A stretch of DNA of 12,951 nucleotides from Alphaproteobacteria bacterium (GTDB lineage Bacteria > Pseudomonadota > Alphaproteobacteria > Rhizobiales > Beijerinckiaceae): contig RFXE01000025.1 in NCBI GenBank assembly GCA_009921785.1, forward strand, positions 1 through 12,951, read 5' to 3'. Under the pieces are notes generated by a model. It did not search any database, was not told the origin of the DNA, and saw only the letters and a list, made by a program, of their open reading frames with translations. Each line of letters starts with the position of its first letter. Position 1 is the first letter of the stretch. Below, piece after piece: positions 1 through 6,186 of this stretch. Position numbers and translations under genes: made by a program.

Positions 1-66
1 GAATTCCTCGATGTCGCTAATCGCGTGCGGCAGGGCTTACGCGAGGGCCATTCTTATGTCGATTGA
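1..66 (+). CDS. C-terminal tail of an ABC transporter ATP-binding protein (5' end outside the window)
   Basis: Frame 1 is open from the first base and ends with TGA at 64-66, giving 21 residues (EFLDVANRVRQGLREGHSYV plus D). A charged, helical end like this is common in NitT/TauT-type ABC ATPases. The identification rests mainly on context: two NitT-type permeases and an NMT1-type binding protein follow with essentially no spacing, and the operon otherwise lacks its ATPase. None of the Walker A, signature or Walker B motifs lies inside the window, so this part alone cannot prove the function. The next gene opens at the base right after this stop, which suggests translational coupling. Confidence 0.7.
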   Translation, partial: EFLDVANRVRQGLREGHSYVD

Positions 67-957
67 GTGTGGCACATGCTGAAGGCACTCTGGTCCGGCA
101 AGACTCTGCCTGTGCTCGTGGTGTCTGCGATACTCATTGGCCTTTGGTATGTCGGCGCTATTCTTTTGAATGGCGATATGCAGCGTGATGCCTTCGCCAA
201 TGCGAATAATACAAATTATACTTTTACAGATTTGGTCATCGGTACCTGGTCACAAGAGCGTCCAAAACTTCCAGCGCCGGATCAAATTTTGGCCGAGCTT
301 CAGAAGACGGTGATTGACACGGCGCCGACTTCAAAGCGCAGTCTTGTTTATCATGGCACGGTGACACTCGCGGCCACACTGCTTGGCTTTCTGATTGGCT
401 CGGCACTCGGCATGGTGCTCGCCATTCTCGTCGTCCATGTTCGCAGTCTTGATAAAAGCCTGATGCCTTGGGTTGTGGCCTCACAAACTATCCCGATCAT
501 TGCACTCGCGCCGATGATCATCGTCATCATGAATCAATTCGATATCACGGGCCTTGTTCCGAAATCGATCATCGCGGCCTATTTGTCATTCTTCCCCGTA
601 ACGGTTGGCATGGTGAAGGGCTTGCGTTCGCCCGATCCGTTGCAGCTTGATTTAATGCGCACTTATTCAGCATCGCGCATTCAAACCTTTTTCAAACTTC
701 GTATTCCTGCTTCAGTGCCTTTCCTTTTCGCGAGCCTCAAAGTGGGTGTCGCCGCAAGTCTTGTCGGCACCGTTGTTGCGGAACTCACAAAGAGTGAGGA
801 TGGTGGGTTTGGCGCGCGTCTTCTTGCGGGTTCATACTACGGACAAACGATACAAATTTGGGCAGCCTTGTTTGCTGCAGCAGCCTGCGCATGGGCGCTT
901 GTGTCGTTAATCGGCCTTCTTGATCGCGCGGTCACAAAAGCGATGGGAGCACGCTGA
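67..957 (+). CDS. ABC transporter permease, NitT/TauT (BPD_transp_1) type, subunit 1
   Basis: This is a 296-residue inner-membrane permease. One membrane segment lies at about residues 13-35. A polar stretch of about 60 residues follows (to the PKLPAP at 66-71 that precedes the permease core in this family), then the conserved core: membrane segments at about 98-123, 135-156 and 163-185, the EAA loop that contacts the ATPase at about 189-226 (LMRTYSASRIQTFFKLRIP), and last segments at about 228-240 and 262-285. The GTG at 67 touches the upstream stop codon (TGAGTG); ATG at 76 is the alternative start, and neither has a strong ribosome binding site. The gene overlaps the next permease by one base (TGATG at 955-959). 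The substrate is unknown; see the binding protein. It probably forms a heterodimeric channel with the next gene product. Confidence 0.9.
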   Translation: MWHMLKALWSGKTLPVLVVSAILIGLWYVGAILLNGDMQRDAFANANNTNYTFTDLVIGTWSQERPKLPAPDQILAELQKTVIDTAPTSKRSLVYHGTVTLAATLLGFLIGSALGMVLAILVVHVRSLDKSLMPWVVASQTIPIIALAPMIIVIMNQFDITGLVPKSIIAAYLSFFPVTVGMVKGLRSPDPLQLDLMRTYSASRIQTFFKLRIPASVPFLFASLKVGVAASLVGTVVAELTKSEDGGFGARLLAGSYYGQTIQIWAALFAAAACAWALVSLIGLLDRAVTKAMGAR

Positions 958-2078
958 TGGCGCGGTATAATCTGCTTCTCGCTTTCGGCGGTGCTGCCGC
1001 AATTTTTGCCGCAGTAGGCTCTTATACGCTTGATGTACCGGTATCACTTTTTGATGATCACGCCATCACGCGTTTAATTTTTGGCATCGTCGGTGTGACA
1101 GCATTACGGCAAAGCGGCGAGCCCGATGTTACAGGTCCACAAAGGTGGAATGTTCCCTTCGGCAGTCTTGTTATTGCAATCGAATTGATCTCCTTGGCAC
1201 ATTCTGAAGGTGTGCGTGCGTGGGGCTTTTACGCGGCCGCTTTCGCCTTCTGGCTCTTAGCCTGGCGCGCGGTTGATGTGATCTTGGCTGAGCAAGCGCC
1301 GCGCGGACGCAACCGCTTGTTATCTGATCTCGCTGTGCCGTTGATCTTTGGATTTACACTTGTCGTTTTATGGGAAGTGCTTGCGCGCGGCTTGCAGATC
1401 CCGATGGTGATTCTGCCTGCTCCTTCTGCCATTCTTGGAAAATTGTTTACGTCGCTTCCGACATTGGGTGCCGACTTCATGCAAACGATCCAAGGTATTC
1501 TTGGCGGTTATGTGATCGGCTGTGGTGCAGGCATTCTTGTTGCGGTTCTGATTGATCGCGTTCCCTTTTTACAGCGTGGGCTTTTGCCCCTCGGTAATCT
1601 TGTCTCCGCTCTGCCGATTGTCGGTGTCGCGCCTATTATGGTGATGTGGTTCGGCTTCGACTGGCAATCAAAGGCAGCAGTTGTCGTTGTGATGACGTTT
1701 TTTCCACAGCTCGTAAATACGGTGGCGGGGCTTTCCGCTGCAGGCGCGATGGAACGCGATCTGATGAAAACCTATGCAGCGAGTTATGGACAGACATTAT
1801 TCGCTCTACGCCTGCCTTCGGCCTTGCCCTTCATTTTCAACGGCCTCAAGATCAATTCGACTTTAGCGTTGATCGGGGCCATTGTTGCCGAGTTCTTTGG
1901 AACGCCGATTGTTGGAATGGGCTTTCGTATCAATACCGAAGTTGGGCGTATGAATATCGATATGGTCTGGGCGACCATTGTAGTTGCGGCTCTTTGCGGG
2001 TCGTTGTTTTACGGGATCTTGGCTTTTATCGAGAAGCGGGTCACGTTTTGGCATGCCTCCTATCGTCAGGGGGCGTAG
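957..2078 (+). CDS. ABC transporter permease, NitT/TauT type, subunit 2, with a long membrane-spanning N-terminal extension
   Basis: The protein has 373 residues, against roughly 250-300 usual for the family. The first ~115 residues carry about three hydrophobic segments (near 5-23, 36-50 or 66-82, and 87-110) not part of the standard permease core. The core begins at about 124-142 (LAVPLIFGFTLVVLWEV), has the usual ILPAPSAIL at 152-160, membrane segments at about 178-200, 207-232 and 239-256, the EAA loop at about 264-300 (AMERDLMKTYAASYGQTLF), and ends with segments at about 302-312 and 337-357. The ATG at 957 overlaps the previous stop by one base, so the two permeases are probably made in fixed proportion. 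The pair most likely forms the asymmetric channel of the importer whose binding protein follows. Confidence 0.9.
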   Translation: MARYNLLLAFGGAAAIFAAVGSYTLDVPVSLFDDHAITRLIFGIVGVTALRQSGEPDVTGPQRWNVPFGSLVIAIELISLAHSEGVRAWGFYAAAFAFWLLAWRAVDVILAEQAPRGRNRLLSDLAVPLIFGFTLVVLWEVLARGLQIPMVILPAPSAILGKLFTSLPTLGADFMQTIQGILGGYVIGCGAGILVAVLIDRVPFLQRGLLPLGNLVSALPIVGVAPIMVMWFGFDWQSKAAVVVVMTFFPQLVNTVAGLSAAGAMERDLMKTYAASYGQTLFALRLPSALPFIFNGLKINSTLALIGAIVAEFFGTPIVGMGFRINTEVGRMNIDMVWATIVVAALCGSLFYGILAFIEKRVTFWHASYRQGA

Positions 2079-2116
2079 TGAGTGGGGCCTCGGCCCGAAA
2101 AAGGGGAGAAGAAAGA

Positions 2117-3109
2117 ATGCGGAAGCTGGTTTTAGGAATGATGGCCCTTGCGGGTCTTGGCGTCGCCTCTGCGCACGCTGCTGACAAAGTGACATTGCAA
2201 TTGAAGTGGGTCACGCAGGCTCAATTCGCTGGGTACTATGTGGCGAAGGATAAGGGCTTTTACAAAGACGCCGGTCTTGATGTCACGATTAAGCCAGGCG
2301 GACCTGATATTGCGCCTCCGCAAGTGATTGCGGGTGGTGGTGCGGATGTTGTCGTTGACTGGATGCCGTCAGCACTTGCAACACGTGAAAAAGGCGTGGC
2401 GCTTGTTAACATTGCACAGCCGTTTAAGCGCTCGGGCATGATGCTCACCTGCCGCGCAGAAACCGGAATCAAATCACCAGCTGATTTGAAGGATCGCACA
2501 CTCGGTGTGTGGTTCTACGGCAATGAATATCCCTTCCTCTCCTGGATGTCGAAGCTTGGCATCAAGACGGACGGATCAAAGGGCGGCGTGAAAGTGTTGA
2601 AGCAAGGCTTCAATGTTGATCCACTCTTGCAGAAGCAGGCTGATTGCGTTTCGACCATGACCTATAACGAATATTGGCAGGTTATTGACGGCGGTATTCC
2701 TGCCGACAAGCTCGTCGTGTTCAAATATGAAGACCAAGGCGTCGCGACCATGGAAGACGGTCTCTATGTCATGGAAGACAAGCTGAAAGATCCGGCATTC
2801 GTCGACAAAATGGCAAAGTTCGTTGCCGCTTCGATGAAGGGTTGGGAATGGGCACGCAAGAATCCGAAGGATGCTGCGAAGATCGTTCTCGACAATGATG
2901 CCTCAGGTGCTCAAACCGAAAAGCATCAGACACGCATGATGGAAGAGATCAACAAGCTCACCGAAGGTTCAAATGGCAAGCTCGACAAGGCTGATTACGA
3001 GCGCACCGTGAAGACCTTGATGGGTGGCGGCTCGGATCCTGTCATCACCAAAGTGCCAGCTGGCGCGACAACCGATGTTGTGATCGACAAAGCACTTGCG
3101 ATGAAGTGA
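2117..3109 (+). CDS. ABC transporter periplasmic substrate-binding protein, NMT1/THI5-like (ThiY/SsuA superfamily)
   Basis: This 330-residue secreted protein has a Sec signal peptide: a basic start (MRK), a hydrophobic stretch, and AHA before a likely cut after residue 21. The mature part starts with the family pattern LKWVTQAQFAGYYVAKDKGF (29-48), followed by GLDV and the GGADVVVDW pocket strand (73-82). Cys112 and Cys177 are the only cysteines and could form a disulfide. The open frame extends back to 1646, but the real start is ATG 2117, because AAGGGGAGAAG lies just upstream and the signal peptide begins there. Relatives bind thiamine-precursor pyrimidines, other pyrimidines, riboflavin or sulfonates. 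No TPP or FMN riboswitch lies in the visible DNA, although the operon's promoter is outside the window. The substrate is therefore unresolved. Confidence 0.88.
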   Translation: MRKLVLGMMALAGLGVASAHAADKVTLQLKWVTQAQFAGYYVAKDKGFYKDAGLDVTIKPGGPDIAPPQVIAGGGADVVVDWMPSALATREKGVALVNIAQPFKRSGMMLTCRAETGIKSPADLKDRTLGVWFYGNEYPFLSWMSKLGIKTDGSKGGVKVLKQGFNVDPLLQKQADCVSTMTYNEYWQVIDGGIPADKLVVFKYEDQGVATMEDGLYVMEDKLKDPAFVDKMAKFVAASMKGWEWARKNPKDAAKIVLDNDASGAQTEKHQTRMMEEINKLTEGSNGKLDKADYERTVKTLMGGGSDPVITKVPAGATTDVVIDKALAMK

Positions 3110-3139
3110 TTGCGTAAGCACGCATCATCGTAAACTATC

Positions 3140-3172
3140 AAAGCCGCGAGGGGTAACCTTCGCGGCTTTTTT
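3140..3172 (+). terminator. Rho-independent terminator of the ABC transporter operon
   Basis: A perfect 10-bp stem (AAAGCCGCGA at 3140-3149 pairing with TCGCGGCTTT at 3160-3169) closes a 10-base loop and runs into a T tract ending at 3172. It starts 31 bases after the binding-protein stop. On the minus strand the tract after the stem is weaker, so it may also partly stop transcription of the convergent DUF2938 gene. Confidence 0.9.
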
Positions 3173-3186
3173 AATTTGATGGTTTT

Positions 3187-3678
3187 TTATTTTACCATTT
3201 TCAGCGCGATTAACGCGCCGAGATACATCCCCACACCAAACCATGAATGAGCAACAAGATTCAAAAAGCGTATCATCCATGGATTATCGCGTTTTGAGGC
3301 AGCCCATCCTGCACCCATGCCAGGTTGGAGAATAAACCATCCCGCACCCACTGTTATCCACGCAAGAACAAGCGCAGGCAAAAGCTTCGGTGCATGGGCA
3401 TAATCAGCGCCACCAAAATGGAGCAGAGCGGCACCATAGAGAATGCCGGTGGCATAATGCGCGAACCATCCCGCTTCGACTTCGAACGGAAACGCGCGCG
3501 CTGTTGCAATATCATCATGAAAAATTTTGCCGCGCGGTAGATGTAAAAACCAACGGCCGACAAGACCCCAATTCGGCGGCGCGATGCCGACCTGGCGATG
3601 CAGAAGCATCGCCCATAGATCCATCGCCACAGTGCCCCATAGTCCAATCACAAGACTGCGAAAGATGAATTCATGCAT
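3187..3678 (-). CDS. DUF2938 family integral membrane protein
   Basis: The 163-residue protein matches the usual DUF2938 length and pattern. It has four hydrophobic segments (about 5-26, 72-89, 99-118 and 136-159). Blocks that look conserved are GTVAMDLW (15-22), PPNWGLVGRWFLHLPRG (34-50), GWFAHYATGILYG (70-82), LQPGMGAGWAASK (117-129) and NLVAHSWFGVGMYLGA (140-155). The conserved histidines and the Asp in the first segment could be functional, but the family has no established role that I know of. The ATG at 3678 is preceded on the minus strand by GGGGG nine bases away. It is a single gene, convergent with the transporter operon and sharing the terminator region with it. Confidence 0.85.
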   Translation of the reverse strand: MHEFIFRSLVIGLWGTVAMDLWAMLLHRQVGIAPPNWGLVGRWFLHLPRGKIFHDDIATARAFPFEVEAGWFAHYATGILYGAALLHFGGADYAHAPKLLPALVLAWITVGAGWFILQPGMGAGWAASKRDNPWMIRFLNLVAHSWFGVGMYLGALIALKMVK

Positions 3679-3827
3679 GATATGAGTCCCCCGTTTTTGC
3701 TGAGACTGTCATGAAGTTGATGGCTACGCTAGCGCTTTGCGCGACCGCGTTGGCTGATCTCGCGAGAGCGCCATTATTAAACTCGAAAGGTTTCGCGTGT
3801 TAGGCGAAGCCTCTCTGTTGCGAAAAA

Positions 3828-3912
3828 TGGTGCCCCTAGCCGGAATCGAACCAGCACTCCTTGCGGAATCCGATTTTGAGTCGGACGCGTCTACCAGTTC
3901 CGCCATAGGGGC
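3828..3912 (-). tRNA. tRNA-Leu (anticodon CAA)
   Basis: Reading the minus strand, the acceptor arm GCCCCTA (3912-3906) pairs with TAGGGGC (3838-3832), followed by discriminator A and an encoded CCA (3830-3828). The anticodon arm is TCCGA-CTCAAAA-TCGGA, with C34 A35 A36 read as anticodon CAA for the UUG codon. A long variable arm (TTCCGCAAGGAGTG region) and the T arm motif GGTTCGATTCC complete a class II tRNA. The length of 85 bases including CCA is normal for tRNA-Leu. All arms pair without mismatch that I could find, so it looks functional. Confidence 0.96.
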
Positions 3913-3924
3913 AAGGTGGGACGG

Positions 3925-3953
3925 TCTATATCCCGCCAAGATTCAAAATTCCA
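3925..3953 (-). promoter_or_regulatory. candidate promoter of tRNA-Leu
   Basis: On the minus strand, TATAGA (3930-3925) lies 17 bases after TGGAAT (3953-3948). The -10-like box is a fair match and sits 12 bases before the mature tRNA end, which would give a short leader. The -35-like box is weak (three of six matches to TTGACA). This is a by-eye call only. Confidence 0.33.
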
Positions 3954-3970
3954 GTCCTATCGGGCAGTCT

Positions 3971-4492
3971 TTGCGGGGAAATCGCCTGCGTTCCACATTG
4001 GCGGCATGCGGACTTCTTTTGGGACTTGCGGGCTGCATGGGCGATCCGGCCCCTAAACCCCAAGATCAGAAGCTGCTTGATGACCGGTTTACCTCGCTCT
4101 GGCAGGAGCTTGTGAGCCATAAAGCTGGGCCGGAGCGGGATAAATCGGGCTTTGCTCTTGCTGCCTATATCGAAGAGGTCAAAACGACCTATACGGATAA
4201 AATCATCAAAAACTGGGTCTGCAAACCCTGGAGCATGAATGGCAAAGAGGTCCCGCTGATCGCGGGGGCCAAGACGGCGCATTTCGAATGCCTCAATCCC
4301 GACGGGATGCGCGGCAGCGTTTTTAATCTGGCCTTGCCGGCGGGATCCTTGGTCGAGCCGCTTTTTAACGGCTACTCTGTGCGCTTCTCGGGGAAAATTG
4401 ATAAATTTGTATTTTCCGAAGAGACGATGAACAGTTTTTACGTCTATGTCACCGTGAGCGCGTTTGAGATTGTTGATCGTACGCGCATGTGA
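3971..4492 (+). CDS. putative outer-membrane lipoprotein of unknown function
   Basis: I do not recognise the family with certainty. The proposed start TTG 3971 gives 173 residues beginning with a lipoprotein signal: basic MRGNRLR, a hydrophobic stretch, and the lipobox LAGC with Cys22 as the acylated residue. The following Met-Gly is not an Asp inner-membrane retention signal, so outer-membrane anchoring is inferred. The mature part has alternating hydrophobic and polar residues (for example YSVRFSGKIDKF and YVYVTVSAFEIVD near the end), resembling a small beta-barrel of the OB-fold (tRNA_anti-like) kind; this is inference only. The frame is open back to 3797, but that would run through the tRNA gene on the other strand. 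A CTG at 3986 with GGGGAA in front is a rarer alternative. The HIG1 gene follows after 15 bases. Confidence 0.65.
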   Translation: MRGNRLRSTLAACGLLLGLAGCMGDPAPKPQDQKLLDDRFTSLWQELVSHKAGPERDKSGFALAAYIEEVKTTYTDKIIKNWVCKPWSMNGKEVPLIAGAKTAHFECLNPDGMRGSVFNLALPAGSLVEPLFNGYSVRFSGKIDKFVFSEETMNSFYVYVTVSAFEIVDRTRM

Positions 4493-4507
4493 GTTCGGAG
4501 ACGGATC

Positions 4508-4711
4508 ATGGATGAGGGCATGTCTGGGTTGATTGACTGGGCGGCGCCTTTAGCTGTGGCGGCAGTCGCCGTCGTTCTCGCTTTAGGCTTGATCAATATG
4601 CTACGTGGCGGTAGCGCCTCCATGTCGCAGACTTTGATGCGCTGGCGCGTCATTCTTCAATTTGTGGCCATCGTCATCGTCATGGCGGTGATTTATCTTA
4701 AAAGTTCTTAA
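4508..4711 (+). CDS. HIG1-domain small membrane protein (twin transmembrane type)
   Basis: This 67-residue protein has two membrane helices (about 12-29 and 48-64) joined by a short basic loop. The loop holds the HIG1 signature Q-x3-R-x-R-x3-Q exactly (Gln41, Arg45, Arg47, Gln51). Mitochondrial HIG1 proteins (Rcf1, HIGD1) associate with respiratory cytochrome c oxidase and supercomplexes; a similar respiratory-chain role here is inferred. The ATG at 4508 has GGAG (4497-4500) seven bases upstream. As I recall, alphaproteobacteria often carry this small gene next to the cobalamin adenosyltransferase and the etfBA genes, and the same order is seen here with one extra gene in between. Confidence 0.85.
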   Translation: MDEGMSGLIDWAAPLAVAAVAVVLALGLINMLRGGSASMSQTLMRWRVILQFVAIVIVMAVIYLKSS

Positions 4712-4721
4712 CCACAGGGTG

Positions 4722-4754
4722 CGAAGGCTTTGGCTTTGAGGGCTTTAGCCTTTG
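4722..4754 (+). other. intergenic hairpin with three GGCTTT copies
   Basis: CGAAGGCT (4722-4729) can pair with AGCCTTTG (4747-4754), seven Watson-Crick pairs plus one G-U, around a 17-base loop. GGCTTT occurs three times, at 4726, 4732 and 4741. It begins 10 bases after the HIG1 stop and could weaken transcription into the next gene, but there is no real T tract after it. A function is not shown. Confidence 0.3.
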
Positions 4755-4810
4755 TCATCACGTTGAAATCCCGCTAGGGTGAATTTGAAATATATTGGAG
4801 TAGGAATTTC

Positions 4811-5383
4811 GTGGCTTATTCAATTTTTGGCCGAGGTTTAGGTCGTTCTTCCGCAATTTTGGGCGCTTTCGCATCGATCTTCGCCTTTGCGAGCCTCGCG
4901 TCAGCGAATGAATTCACTTTGAAAAACGGCCAGTTCCGCGTTGGTGCCTCGACGCATGGTATTGCGAGCGCCGAGACGGGAACGATTGACGCGAATGTCG
5001 AGTGGCTTATGCCCGCTTTTGATTTCGGTTCGACCGGCGGCTTCACCCTCCATCCGCAACTGGGTGCCAATATCAACACGCAAGGGCTCACAAGCGCGGG
5101 TTATGCCGGTTTTGCGGGCGTGGTGACGCTTCCAGGCGGATTGTTTGTCGAAGCGGATCTCGGTGGGTCGGTGAATAATGGTTACACAAGCTCGCCGCCT
5201 GCGGGTTCAAACCGTTCGGAACTGGGCTGCAATGCGCTTTTCCGGGAAGCCTTTGTGGTCGGCATGCCCTTGTCGGACCGCCTCTCGGTTATGGCCATCG
5301 CCGAGCATATGTCGAACGCCAATCTCTGCCAGCCAAATAACGGCATTACCAATGTGGGCGTGAAACTCGGCTATTCTTTTTAA
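4811..5383 (+). CDS. PagL-like lipid A 3-O-deacylase / acyloxyacyl hydrolase family outer-membrane protein
   Basis: The 190-residue protein has a signal peptide likely cut after ASA at residue 32. The mature part of about 158 residues matches an eight-stranded barrel, with many alternating strands and a final aromatic residue (GYSF end) typical of outer-membrane proteins. The PagL motif is present near the C-terminus as EHMSNANL, with His166 and Ser168 in the His-x-Ser spacing of the known catalytic pair. In Pseudomonas PagL the third residue is a Glu 14 positions after the His; the same offset here is Thr180 (NNGIT). Cys140 and Cys173 could form a disulfide. The start is GTG 4811, with GGAG at 4797-4800 and AGGA at 4802-4805. 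PagL removes the 3-O acyl chain of lipid A; activity of this member is uncertain. Confidence 0.75.
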   Translation: MAYSIFGRGLGRSSAILGAFASIFAFASLASANEFTLKNGQFRVGASTHGIASAETGTIDANVEWLMPAFDFGSTGGFTLHPQLGANINTQGLTSAGYAGFAGVVTLPGGLFVEADLGGSVNNGYTSSPPAGSNRSELGCNALFREAFVVGMPLSDRLSVMAIAEHMSNANLCQPNNGITNVGVKLGYSF

Positions 5384-5394
5384 TCCTCTTCGGT

Positions 5395-5422
5395 CCGGTT
5401 TTCGTAGGCTTAAAGGAACCGG
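5395..5422 (+). other. inverted repeat before the adenosyltransferase gene
   Basis: CCGGTT (5395-5400) is the exact reverse complement of AACCGG (5417-5422), with two further G-U pairs possible inside, leaving a loop of about 12 bases. It lies in the 54-base gap between the PagL-like gene and the adenosyltransferase gene, directly before the latter's ribosome binding region (AGGGCGG). There is no T tract, so it is a weak terminator candidate and may only be an RNA structure. Confidence 0.3.
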
Positions 5423-5437
5423 CAGGGCGGATATATC

Positions 5438-6019
5438 ATGGTCGTATTGAACAGAATTTACACGCGAACGGGCGACGATGGCACGACCGCGTTGGGAACG
5501 GGCGCGCGGCGTCCGAAATATGACTGTCGCGTCGCCGCCTATGGCACGGTTGACGAAACCAATGCCGCGATCGGGATGGCCCGCATTCATACAGGGCAAG
5601 CTGAGCCTCTCGTCGATCAGATGCTCTCGCGCATCCAGAATGATCTCTTCGACCTTGGCGCCGATCTCTGTACGCCCGAGACCGGGCGCGATACCGGCAC
5701 GCCGTCTTTGCGCATTGTCGCCTCGCAGGTTGAGCGGATCGAGCGCGAAATCGACGAATTGAATGCCGAGTTGAAGCCGCTCCGGTCGTTCATTTTGCCC
5801 GGCGGTTCAGCGGCGTCGGCAGCCCTTCATCTCGCGCGCACAATTTCACGTCGGGCCGAGCGACTGATGGTGGAATTGTCCAGTTTCCCTGATGAGCCGG
5901 TCAGCGAGCCCGCTCTTCATTACATCAATCGCCTCTCAGATTTCCTGTTTGTCGCCTCGCGCTATGTGAATCGCCGCGGCGAGGACGATGTTTTGTGGGT
6001 GCCCGGTAAGACCCGTTAG
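5438..6019 (+). CDS. ATP:cob(I)alamin adenosyltransferase, PduO/MMAB type
   Basis: The enzyme transfers the 5'-deoxyadenosyl group of ATP to cob(I)alamin (or cobinamide-type corrinoids) to form adenosylcobalamin. The 193-residue protein has the expected length and motifs: TRTGDDGTT (9-17), the N-terminal ATP-binding loop; YGTVDETNA (35-43); FILPGG (118-123); RTISRRAER (134-142); and INRLSDFLFVASRYVN (163-178). All are characteristic of the PduO trimeric family and none is broken. The start ATG 5438 has a purine-rich AGGGCGG upstream. It lies ahead of etfBA and hbd, suggesting supply of coenzyme B12 for methylmalonyl-CoA or ethylmalonyl-CoA mutases. The leader is too short for a cobalamin riboswitch, so control by B12 at this gene is not evident. 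Confidence 0.94.
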   Translation: MVVLNRIYTRTGDDGTTALGTGARRPKYDCRVAAYGTVDETNAAIGMARIHTGQAEPLVDQMLSRIQNDLFDLGADLCTPETGRDTGTPSLRIVASQVERIEREIDELNAELKPLRSFILPGGSAASAALHLARTISRRAERLMVELSSFPDEPVSEPALHYINRLSDFLFVASRYVNRRGEDDVLWVPGKTR

Positions 6020-6045
6020 ACTTAAATCCGATAGGATGTCTGAAA

Positions 6046-6082
6046 CGCGATAGGGAATGTCGCGCGCTTTTTGTCTCTTTTT
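6046..6082 (+). terminator. candidate terminator after the adenosyltransferase gene
   Basis: CGCGA (6046-6050) pairs with TCGCG (6060-6064) around a nine-base loop, followed by a T-rich run (CTTTTTGTCTCTTTTT, ending 6082). The stem is short but GC-rich. It lies just before the best promoter-like element in this gap, so it could separate the adenosyltransferase transcript from etfBA. Confidence 0.4.
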
Positions 6083-6091
6083 GCAGATGCG

Positions 6092-6120
6092 TTGACAATG
6101 ATGGTCTGGGCCGTTTAGGT
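6092..6120 (+). promoter_or_regulatory. candidate promoter of etfBA
   Basis: A perfect TTGACA (6092-6097) is followed after 17 bases by TTAGGT (6115-6120). The -35-like box is ideal, but the -10-like box matches TATAAT at only two positions. Transcription from here would give etfB a leader of about 85 bases. Confidence 0.4.
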
Positions 6121-6171
6121 CCGGAGCGCTTTCTGATTTGTTGCGGAAAGTCAGTCTTTTTTGGGCCTTGT

Positions 6172-6186
6172 GCAGCGTCACGCTGC
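6172..6186 (+). other. hairpin in the etfB leader
   Basis: GCAGCG (6172-6177) and CGCTGC (6181-6186) form a perfect 6-bp stem with a 3-base loop, which could be flanked by a GGC/GCC pairing (6164-6166 with 6192-6194). It lies 14 bases before the GGAAAGAG ribosome binding site. No T tract follows, so it is not a terminator; a role in mRNA stability is possible but unproven. Confidence 0.4.

Noticed and set aside
1646..2116. Upstream extension of the binding-protein frame, overlapping permease 2
   Set aside because: The segment is out of frame within permease 2, reads as non-natural protein, and a signal peptide with a good ribosome binding site begins at 2117.
3671..3680. TCATGCATGA palindrome over the DUF2938 start codon
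   Set aside because: Ten bases including the start codon; easily arises by chance and has no second copy that I noticed.
3780..3827. Terminator after tRNA-Leu on the minus strand
   Set aside because: Only small stems (AGGC-TTC-GCCT and CGAA-ACCT-TTCG) are present, with no T tract after them; T's occur directly after the CCA but without a stem in front other than the tRNA itself.
3828..3912. tRNA-Leu as an attachment site for an integrated element
   Set aside because: No integrase and no repeated tRNA end are visible in the window; the neighbours look chromosomal.
3797..3970. Upstream extension of the lipoprotein frame
   Set aside because: It passes through the complement of a well-formed tRNA-Leu gene and lacks any signal or domain.
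5384..5437. Cobalamin riboswitch before the adenosyltransferase gene
   Set aside because: The gap is 54 bases, far shorter than a B12 riboswitch, and no B12-box-like motif is visible.
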